64,000 nt of DNA, taken from contig NZ_BOMQ01000063.1 of the NCBI RefSeq assembly GCF_016862275.1, positions 1 through 64,000 on the forward strand, read 5' to 3'. Origin of the DNA: Actinoplanes nipponensis (lineage in GTDB: Bacteria; Actinomycetota; Actinomycetes; Mycobacteriales; Micromonosporaceae). The translations under genes and the position numbers were made by a program. The notes beneath the pieces were generated by a model. That model had not been told where the DNA came from, ran no database searches, and worked only from the letters and a program-made list of their open reading frames with translations. Of the stretch, positions 7,117 to 14,560 are shown one piece after another (position 1 is the first letter of the stretch; the number at the start of each line of letters is the position of its first letter).

Positions 7117-7326
7117 CAGGACCACGCGTCGCACGGAACCTGTCGCGGGCCGGAGTGCCCCGACCCACCAGTAACTCTGCCCAGCGGGCCGGCCGCGATC
7201 GGCCGGAAAGCGCGTAGTGATTTCGTGACGCAAAGAAAAGAGAGAAGGAGCGGTATTCGGCGCTTGCCGGCATCGGGTAGGAATGGCGTCATCGGGCGGC
7301 GCGAATATCACGAGGTTGGGAAAGCC

Positions 7327-9669
7327 ATGACGGCGGAGCACGAGGGCCTGGACCTTCGCCTGCTGGGACCGGTACGGGCGTGGCGGGGCGGCCGCGAGCT
7401 CCGGCTGGGATCGGCGCGCCGGGCCGCGGTGCTCGCGGTGCTGGCCCTGCACGCCGGTCACGCGGTCTCCCGGCAGCAGCTGGTCACCGCGCTGTGGGGG
7501 GACGAGCCCCCGGCGAGCGCGACGGGCAACGTCTACACGTACGTCTCCACCCTGCGCCGGGTGGTGGAGCCGGGACGGGACCGCTGGGCCGCCGGCCGGG
7601 TGCTGACCTCCGGCGGCGGCACGTACTGCCTGCACGTGCGGGAACAGGACGTGGACGCGTTCCGGTTCGAGGCGTTGCGCGAGGAGAGCCGGCGGCACCG
7701 GACGGCCGGTGACCGGCTCGCCGAGCTGGCCGCGCTGGAGGCGGCGACGCGGCTGTGGCGGGGCGACGCGCTGTCCGGGGTGCCCGGCCCGTACGCCGCC
7801 GCCCAGCGCCTGCGGCTCGGCGAGTTGCGGCTGGCCAGCGCCGAACGGCAGGCGGCCCTGCTGCTGGAACTGGGCCGCCACGAGGAGGCCGTCGCGGCGC
7901 TGCGGCTGCTGGTGCGGGCGTACCCGTTGCAGGAGACGTTGCACGGCATGCTGATGACCGCGCTGTGCGCCGGCGGGCGCCGGGCCGAGGCGCTGCGGGT
8001 GCACGACGACCTGGGCGAGGCGCTGCGGGAGGCGACCGGCACCGTGCCCGGCGCCGCGCTGCGGGCCATCCGGCTGCGGATCCTCACCGGCACGGAGGTG
8101 GCGCCCGGACCGGCCCGCGGCCCCGCCGGCCCGGCCGCCGCCGCGCCGGCGACCTTGACCGGCCGCGACGCCGAGCTGCGCGGGCTGCGCGCGGCCCTGC
8201 GCGACGTGGCCGCCGGCCGGGGTCGCAGCATCCGCGTCGAGAGCACCCCCGGCATGGGCAAGTCGGCGCTGCTGGCCGGGGCGCTGGGCGGCTCCCGGCC
8301 GGCCGGGATCCGGGTGGGCCGGGGCGTCGGGGACGAGCTGGCCCACCGGATGCCACTGGGGGTGCTGCTGGAATGCGCCGAGTCGGCGATGTCCGGCGAC
8401 GCGACCCGGGAGCTGGTGCGGCGGCTCTTCACGGTGGCCGCCGACGCGCTCGACGGCCCGGCGCCGCGCACCGTACGGCGGGCGGTGGACCTCATCCGGC
8501 GGGCCGCCGCCGAGGCCCCGCTGGTCCTGGTGGCCGACGACCTGCATCGCGCCGATCCCGGCACGCTGCGGGTCTGGGCCGCGCTGCACGCGCTGACCCG
8601 CGAGCTGCCGCTGCTGCTGCTCGCCTCCGCCCGGCCCGGCGACCCGGCCCTGGCCGACGTGCCCGCCGACGAGATCGTCTCGCTGGCGCCGCTCACCGCC
8701 GGGGAGGCGTCGGCGCTGGTGCGGGCGGTGGCGCCGGAGCCGTTCGACCCGCGCGCCCGGGAGCGGCTGCTCGCCGAGGGCGGCGGCAACCCGTACTACC
8801 TGCGGCACCTGGCGGCGACCCGGCACGACGACGGCGAGCGGGGTGCGCCGCCGGCCGAGCTGGTCGCCGCCGTGGACGCGCACCTCGCCCCGTTCGACGA
8901 GGAGACCCGGCACCTGCTGCGGGCCGCCGCGTTCCTCGGCGACCGCTGCACCGTCGCCGAGATCGCCACCGTGACCGATCAGCCGGCGGCACGAGTGCGG
9001 CACGTCCTGCGGCCGGCCCGAGCCGCGGCCGTGCTCACCGACGACCCGGAGGTGCTGGTCTTCCGGCACCCGGTGGTGCGGCGGGTGCTGCACGAGAGCA
9101 CCCCGGCGGCACTGCGGATCATGCTGCACCGGTCGTTCGCCGGCCGGCTCGCCGAGGCCGGCGGGGCGCCGGACCGGGTGGCCGGGCAGCTGCTGGCCGG
9201 GCCGGTGCCGCTGGACCCCGCGGCGAGCCGCTGGCTCGCCGGGCACCTCGATCAGCTCTCGGCGCGGGTCCCGCAGGTCGCGGTGAGCCTGCTCAGCCGG
9301 GTACGCACGGAGCCCGCCCTCGACGAGCAGTCCCGGCTCGACCTGACCGCGCGGCTGGCCCGGCTGCTCGACCGCCAGCGCCGGGACGCGGTCGCCGAGG
9401 CCGGTTGGGTCGCGGCCCGGACCACGGACGTGGCGGTCGAGGCGGAGATGCGCTGGATCATGGCGTGCGGCCTCGAACGGCGCGGCGAGCACGTCGCGGC
9501 GGCCGACGTGGTGCGGGCGGTGCTCAGCGCCCGCCGGTTGCCGGAGCCGTGGTTGTTCCGGTTCCGGATGATGATCACCCGGCTCCGGCCGCACCTGCCC
9601 GGCGAGCCGACCGCGCCCGGGCTCAGCCGGGCGGCCCTGCTGGGTGACAGAGTTTCTGTTATCCGCTGA
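7327..9669 (+). CDS. SARP-type regulator: BTAD plus ATPase domain, short form
   Basis: The 780-residue AfsR/SARP-family protein has an OmpR-type winged helix (about 10-100, with LLGPVRAWRGGRELRLG), a bacterial transcriptional activation domain (about 105-250) and a STAND/AAA ATPase with Walker A TPGMGKS (307-313) and Walker B LVLVADDLHRAD (D404/D405). It stops soon after the ATPase-winged-helix region and lacks the ~380-residue TPR array present in its tandem neighbour. ATG 7327 follows GAGGTTGGG. It probably activates a nearby target by binding 11-bp direct repeats; those at 6590-6618 are the obvious candidate. Confidence 0.85.
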   Translation: MTAEHEGLDLRLLGPVRAWRGGRELRLGSARRAAVLAVLALHAGHAVSRQQLVTALWGDEPPASATGNVYTYVSTLRRVVEPGRDRWAAGRVLTSGGGTYCLHVREQDVDAFRFEALREESRRHRTAGDRLAELAALEAATRLWRGDALSGVPGPYAAAQRLRLGELRLASAERQAALLLELGRHEEAVAALRLLVRAYPLQETLHGMLMTALCAGGRRAEALRVHDDLGEALREATGTVPGAALRAIRLRILTGTEVAPGPARGPAGPAAAAPATLTGRDAELRGLRAALRDVAAGRGRSIRVESTPGMGKSALLAGALGGSRPAGIRVGRGVGDELAHRMPLGVLLECAESAMSGDATRELVRRLFTVAADALDGPAPRTVRRAVDLIRRAAAEAPLVLVADDLHRADPGTLRVWAALHALTRELPLLLLASARPGDPALADVPADEIVSLAPLTAGEASALVRAVAPEPFDPRARERLLAEGGGNPYYLRHLAATRHDDGERGAPPAELVAAVDAHLAPFDEETRHLLRAAAFLGDRCTVAEIATVTDQPAARVRHVLRPARAAAVLTDDPEVLVFRHPVVRRVLHESTPAALRIMLHRSFAGRLAEAGGAPDRVAGQLLAGPVPLDPAASRWLAGHLDQLSARVPQVAVSLLSRVRTEPALDEQSRLDLTARLARLLDRQRRDAVAEAGWVAARTTDVAVEAEMRWIMACGLERRGEHVAAADVVRAVLSARRLPEPWLFRFRMMITRLRPHLPGEPTAPGLSRAALLGDRVSVIR

Positions 9670-9729
9670 CCCGTACCCCGGTCTCCTCCGCCGGAGGCAG
9701 GCCCCGCCGCCGCGGCTATCGGAGGACAG

Positions 9730-12700
9730 ATGACGGACTCCCCGCCCGAGCAGCTCCGGGTGTCGGTCCTGGGTCCGCTGCGGGCCTGGTACGGCGACCG
9801 GGAGCTCGCCCTCGGTCCCGCCCGCCAGCGCGCCCTGTTCGCCGTGCTGGTCGCGGAGGCCAACCGGCTGGTCAGCCGGGACGAGATCATCGAGGCGGTG
9901 TGGGGCGCCGCCGCGCCGGCGACCGCCCCCGGCAGTGTCTACACGTACGTCTCCGGGCTGCGGCGGGTGCTCGCCGCGGCTCCGGGCCACCCGCCGGCGG
10001 CCGGCGTGCTCACCTCCGGCCCGGCCGGGTACTCGCTGCGGATCGATCCCGGTCGGCTGGACAGCGAGCGGTTCGCCCGGCTCTGCGCCCGCGCCGACGA
10101 GGTGCGGGCCGCGGGCGACCCGGCCGCCGCGGCGGGCCTGCTCGACGAGGCGTTGCGGTTGTGGCACGGCGCCGCGTACGCGGAGATCACCGGCGACCGG
10201 ATCGAGCTGGAGCGGACCCGCCTGACCGAGCTGCGGCTGGCCGCCGTCGAGCGCCGGGCCCGCATCGCGATGGAGCTCGGCGACGACGGCCTCGTGGCGG
10301 AGCTGGCCGGGCTGGTCCGCGACCATCCCCTGCACGAGACGCTGCACGAGTTGCTGATCCAGGCGCTGTACCGGGCCGGGCGCAGCGCCGACGCCCTGGA
10401 GGCGTTCCAGGCGGCGCGCCGGGTCCTCGGGGCCGAGCTGGGGGTCGAGCCGGGGCCGGCGTTGCGCGAGTTGCAGCGCCGGGTGCTGGACGGTTCGATG
10501 GCGCCGGCCGAGCCCCCGGCGCCGCCCGCCGCGGTCGTGCCCATCCCGGTGGCCCGGGCGGTCCGGGACGGGCTGTCCGGCCGGCCGCTGTTCGGGCGGG
10601 CCGACGAGGTCGGTTTGCTGCGCGGGCTGGTCCGGGCGACCGCGGACGGCGCCGGGGCGGCGGTGTGGATCGACGGGGAGCCCGGCATCGGCAAGACCGA
10701 GGTGCTGACCCGCGCCCTGAGCGACGCGGCCGAGGCCGGCTGCGCCCTGTGCTGGGGCGTGGCCGGCGAGCTGGACCGGCACACGCCGTTGCAGGTGCTC
10801 CTGCGCGCGCTCGGCCTCACGGCCACCTCGGACGATCCGCGCCGGGCCGCGCTTGCCGCGGAGCTGCACGCCGCCTCCGGGGACGGCGACGACGACGCGG
10901 GGCCGGCGCTGGCGGCCGAACGGGTGCTGGCCTACCTGCGGTCGGCCTGCGCGGCCACCCCCGTCGTGCTGGTCGTGGACGACCTGCAGTGGGCCGACGA
11001 GGCCACCGTGCTGCTCTGGGACCGGCTGGTCACGGCCACCCGGCAGATGCCGTTGCTGCTGGTCGCGGCGGCGCGCCCGGAGCCGAACGGGCGCGCCTTG
11101 GCCCGGTTGCGCCGCGGGGTGCGCACGGGCGGGGGCCACGTGCTGAGCCTGGGGGCGCTGTCCGGGCCGGCCACCGAGCAGCTGGTCGCGGCCGTGGTCG
11201 GCGCCCCGGTCGGCCCGCACCTGCGGACGGTGGTCGGCCATTCCGGCGGCAATCCGCTCTGTGCCCGGGAGATGGCCGCGGCGCTGGTCCGCCGGGGTGT
11301 CGTGACCGTCGCGGGCGGCCGGGCCGACATCGACGAGTCGGTGCCGGTGCGGGCGCCGGAGTCGCTGCTCGCGGTGGTCCGGACCACGCTGGACTTCCTC
11401 ACCGGGGACACCCGGGAGGTGCTGCGGCTGGCCGCGCTGCTGGGCACCGAGTTCGCCGTCGACGACGTCGTCGCGGTGACCGGCCGGCCGGCGTTCCGGC
11501 TGATGGCCAACCTGGAGGAGGCGCTGGCGGCCAACGTCGTGGTGGACGCGGGCACCGAGCTGGCCTTCCGGCACCCGTTCCTGCGCGAGGCGCTGTACGA
11601 GAGCATCCCCCGCGCGGTCCGGGCGACGCTGCACCGCCGTACCGCCGAGATCCTCGCCACCGGCGGCAGCCCGGTGACCCGGGTGGCCGAGCAACTGGCC
11701 GCCGTGCCACCGGTGCCCGACGCCTGGGTGACCGGCTGGCTCACCGACCATCACGCCGAGGTGGTCAAGCGGATCCCGGGAACCGCCCGGGAGCTGATCC
11801 GGCTGGTGCTCGGCACCGGCCTGCCGAGCGCGCGGCAGCGGGAGACGCTGTTGATCGCCCTGGTGAAGGTCGAGTTCCGCGACGGGCGCTATCCCATCGA
11901 CGAGGCGCGCGAGGCGCTGTCGGTCGCCACCGATCCGGCCGACCGGGCCGAGATGCGGCAGCTGCTGGCGGCGATGCGGTTCCGCCGGGGCGAGCCCGGC
12001 CCGGCCATCGAGGCGCTGACCGGCGCGATCGAGGACCCGGCGACCCCCGAGATCTGGCGGACCCGGCACCGGGTGCTGCTGGCCAACTTCCGCCGCGGTT
12101 CCCTGGACGACCTGGACCGCGCGGACCGGACCGCCCGGCAGGTGCACGACGAGGCGGTGGCGGCGCGCCGGCCCTACGAGGCGGCGTTCGCCCTGCAGAC
12201 GACGTGGCTGACCAACTCGATCCGCCGCGACCACGAGCGGGCCCTGGAGTACGTGGACCGGGCCCTGGAGATCATGCGGGACCATCCCACCTTCGCCGGC
12301 ATGTACTTCGACCTGCTCGACAACCGCATGTTCACGCTGCAGAACCTGGACCGGCTGGACGAGGCCGAGCGGACCCTGCGCGAGGCGACCCTGTTCGCGA
12401 TCCGGCACCGGTTGCCGGCCGGTCTCCAGGTCGCCTCCGCGGTGCAGTACTACTGGCTGGGCCGCTGGGACGACGCGACCGCCGAGGTCAGCGCGGTGGA
12501 TGACGACGGGCCCGGGGTCACGTTCCTGGGGATGCGCGAGCCGGGCGCGGTGGGGATGCTGCTGCACGGCGTCGCGGCGCTGATCGCCGGCCACCGCGAG
12601 GACGGGGGTCTGGCCGCGGCGCACCTGGACGCCGCGAACGCGCTGCCGGTGACCGACGCCGAGCGGGAGAGCTGCGACTTCCTGCTGGTCGCGCGCGCCC

Positions 12701-13209
12701 TGGCGGCCGAGCAGCAGGACCGGCCGGGGGCCGCCCTGCGGGAGCTGGCGCCGCTGCTGACCCCGGCGTACGCCCCGATGATGCTGCGCCATCAGTGGCT
12801 GCCCGACGCGCTGCGGCTGGCCCTGCGCACCGACCGGCGGGACGTGGCCGAGCGGGCGGCGGCCATCTGTGCCGCCGAGGCGGCCCAGGAGGTGCGCCCG
12901 GCCCGGGCGTTCGCGGCGGCGGCCCGGTGCCGGGCGTTGCTGACCGAGGACCCGGAGCCGGCGCTGGCCGCGGCCGCGCACTACCGGGCGGTGGGGCGGG
13001 TGCCCGAGCTGGCCGCGGCCCTGGAGGACGCGGCGGTGCTGCTGGCCGCGAACCGCCGTCCGCACGAGGCGGCGGCGACCGGTGGCGAGGCGGCTGAGTT
13101 CTACACGGTGCTGGGTGCGCGGTGGGACCTGCGCCGGACCCGGCTGCGGCTGAGCGAGTACGGCGTCGAGCCGGCCCGCGGCACGATTCCGCGAGCCACC
13201 GTCCGCTGA
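9730..13209 (+). CDS. SARP-type regulator: BTAD, ATPase and TPR domains
   Basis: The 1159-residue protein is the full-length version of its upstream paralogue: OmpR-type DNA-binding domain (about 10-95), BTAD (about 105-255), ATPase with Walker A EPGIGKTE (317-324) and Walker B VVLVVDDLQWAD (D417/D418), then a long helical TPR-like region from about 660 to the end. GGAGGACAG precedes the ATG. It lies 60 bp after the first SARP gene and the two are probably one transcript, so they may hetero-oligomerise or arose by tandem duplication. AfsR-like proteins integrate nucleotide and kinase signals to control secondary metabolism; the signal here is unknown. Confidence 0.85.
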   Translation: MTDSPPEQLRVSVLGPLRAWYGDRELALGPARQRALFAVLVAEANRLVSRDEIIEAVWGAAAPATAPGSVYTYVSGLRRVLAAAPGHPPAAGVLTSGPAGYSLRIDPGRLDSERFARLCARADEVRAAGDPAAAAGLLDEALRLWHGAAYAEITGDRIELERTRLTELRLAAVERRARIAMELGDDGLVAELAGLVRDHPLHETLHELLIQALYRAGRSADALEAFQAARRVLGAELGVEPGPALRELQRRVLDGSMAPAEPPAPPAAVVPIPVARAVRDGLSGRPLFGRADEVGLLRGLVRATADGAGAAVWIDGEPGIGKTEVLTRALSDAAEAGCALCWGVAGELDRHTPLQVLLRALGLTATSDDPRRAALAAELHAASGDGDDDAGPALAAERVLAYLRSACAATPVVLVVDDLQWADEATVLLWDRLVTATRQMPLLLVAAARPEPNGRALARLRRGVRTGGGHVLSLGALSGPATEQLVAAVVGAPVGPHLRTVVGHSGGNPLCAREMAAALVRRGVVTVAGGRADIDESVPVRAPESLLAVVRTTLDFLTGDTREVLRLAALLGTEFAVDDVVAVTGRPAFRLMANLEEALAANVVVDAGTELAFRHPFLREALYESIPRAVRATLHRRTAEILATGGSPVTRVAEQLAAVPPVPDAWVTGWLTDHHAEVVKRIPGTARELIRLVLGTGLPSARQRETLLIALVKVEFRDGRYPIDEAREALSVATDPADRAEMRQLLAAMRFRRGEPGPAIEALTGAIEDPATPEIWRTRHRVLLANFRRGSLDDLDRADRTARQVHDEAVAARRPYEAAFALQTTWLTNSIRRDHERALEYVDRALEIMRDHPTFAGMYFDLLDNRMFTLQNLDRLDEAERTLREATLFAIRHRLPAGLQVASAVQYYWLGRWDDATAEVSAVDDDGPGVTFLGMREPGAVGMLLHGVAALIAGHREDGGLAAAHLDAANALPVTDAERESCDFLLVARALAAEQQDRPGAALRELAPLLTPAYAPMMLRHQWLPDALRLALRTDRRDVAERAAAICAAEAAQEVRPARAFAAAARCRALLTEDPEPALAAAAHYRAVGRVPELAAALEDAAVLLAANRRPHEAAATGGEAAEFYTVLGARWDLRRTRLRLSEYGVEPARGTIPRATVR

Positions 13210-13227
13210 GGACCGTCGATGTCCAAA

Positions 13228-13241
13228 TGTGAGCGGTAACA
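13228..13241. promoter_or_regulatory. LacI-family operator upstream of the sugar operon
   Basis: TGTGAGCGGTAACA is an imperfect palindrome (TGTGAGC against TGTTACC) close to the actinobacterial LacI-family consensus TGTTAGCGCTAACA, and strikingly like the E. coli lac operator core. It lies 195 bp before the ytfQ-like start. No LacI gene is in the window, so the repressor would be encoded elsewhere. Confidence 0.55.
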
Positions 13242-13435
13242 AATCTGTCGACACAGGCTACGCACCGTAGTGCCAAGCTCCTGAGCTGCTCTTTCACCGC
13301 GATCAACGCGTTTCTCAGGAGAGTTGCGCGTTCGGTTCTGGTTGTTTGTGACGGTGACCTTGACAGGAAAAGTTCGATAGTGCGTGAATGTGTTTCCAGA
13401 TAGTAAAGCTTCTATACCGCTTTTGAGGAGCCCCC

Positions 13436-14533
13436 ATGACCAGGTTGTCCGGACACTGGAGACCGGCCGCCCTCTCCCTCGGCACGGCGCTGATCGTGCT
13501 CGCCGGCGCGGGCGCTTGCGCCAAGTCCGAGGACAGCGACACCCCGGCCGCGGGCGGCGCGCCCGCCTCCGCCGGTGCCCAGGTCGTCCAGTCCGCCGCG
13601 CCCGGCGCGGCGACCTGCACGCTGGAGCAGTTCGGCGGCAGCAAGGTCGACCTCAAGACCGCCAAGATCGGCTTCTCGCAGTCGGAGAAGGAGGCGAACC
13701 CGTTCCGGATCGCCGAGACCCAGTCCATCAAGGACGAGGCGGCCAAGCTCGGCATCCCCACCGGCAACCTGCTCACCACCAACGCCAATTCGCAGTTCAA
13801 CAAGCAGATCAGCGACGTCGAGCAGATGATCGACTCGGGCGTGCGGCTGCTGGTGATCGCCCCGCTGAACTCCGACGGCTGGGACTCGGTCTTCGCCAAG
13901 GCCGCGGCCAAGAAGGTCCCGATCATCACCATCGATCGCAAGATCAACGCCACGCCCTGCCGGGACTACCTGACGTTCATCGGCTCGAACTTCGAGGAGC
14001 AGGGCAAGCGGGCGGCCGACAAGCTGGCCGCCGCGCTGGGCAACAAGGGCCAGGTGGCGATCCTGCTCGGCGCGCCCGGTAACAACGTCACCACGCTGCG
14101 CACCAAGGGCTTCAAGGACCAGATCGCCAAGGTGGCCCCGGACATCAAGCTGGTGTTCGAGCAGACCGGCCAGTTCTCCCGCGAGGAGGGCCAGAAGGTC
14201 ACCGAGCAGCTGCTGCAGTCCAAGTCGGACATCAACGGCATCTACGCGGAGAACGACGAGATGGGCCTCGGCGCCGAGGTCGCGCTCAAGGGCGCGGGCA
14301 AGAAGGCCGGCGACGTCAAGATCGTCTCCATCGACGGCACCAAGGGCGCGGTCCAGGGCATCGCCGACGGCTGGTTCTCCGCCGTCATCGAGTCGAACCC
14401 GCGCTTCGGCCCGCTGGCCTTCCAGACCGCCACCAAGTTCTTCAACGGCGAGCCGATCCCCGCGGACATCATCATCTCCGACCGCGAGTACGACGAGAGC
14501 AACGCCAAGACGGACCTCGCCAGCGCCTACTGA
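13436..14533 (+). CDS. YtfQ-like sugar-binding lipoprotein (galactofuranose-type ABC importer)
   Basis: The 365-residue precursor has a lipoprotein signal with lipobox LAGAGAC followed by a Ser/Ala/Pro linker and a type-1 periplasmic binding fold. Segments such as IGFSQSEKEANPFR, VRLLVIAPLNSDGW, SREEGQKVTEQLLQ, IYAENDEMGLGA and KIVSIDGTKGAVQGI line up with E. coli YtfQ, which binds galactofuranose. TTTTGAGGAGCC precedes the ATG. It heads a five-gene run with a secreted glycosidase and YtfR/YtfT/YjfF-like proteins. The pairing with AbfB domains means arabinofuranose is an alternative ligand. Confidence 0.85.
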   Translation: MTRLSGHWRPAALSLGTALIVLAGAGACAKSEDSDTPAAGGAPASAGAQVVQSAAPGAATCTLEQFGGSKVDLKTAKIGFSQSEKEANPFRIAETQSIKDEAAKLGIPTGNLLTTNANSQFNKQISDVEQMIDSGVRLLVIAPLNSDGWDSVFAKAAAKKVPIITIDRKINATPCRDYLTFIGSNFEEQGKRAADKLAAALGNKGQVAILLGAPGNNVTTLRTKGFKDQIAKVAPDIKLVFEQTGQFSREEGQKVTEQLLQSKSDINGIYAENDEMGLGAEVALKGAGKKAGDVKIVSIDGTKGAVQGIADGWFSAVIESNPRFGPLAFQTATKFFNGEPIPADIIISDREYDESNAKTDLASAY

Positions 14534-14560
14534 GTCACCCTCTCCCCCAGGAGTGCTCTC

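Noticed and set aside
13228..13241. Resemblance to the E. coli lac operator as a sign of cloning vector or horizontal transfer
   Set aside because: The same core is the general LacI-family palindrome in actinobacteria, and the surrounding DNA has normal host composition.
7015..13254. A 2079-residue minus-strand open frame
   Set aside because: It lies opposite two clear SARP genes, is Arg/Gly/Gln/His-rich with no domain, and follows from the GC bias of the sense frame. Only its last 33 codons are listed, as a separate doubtful ORF.
13366..13400. TTGACA (13360-13365) as -35 of the furanoside operon
   Set aside because: No -10 lies at an acceptable distance; GATAGT is only 10 bp away and the later candidate is 19 bp away and poor.
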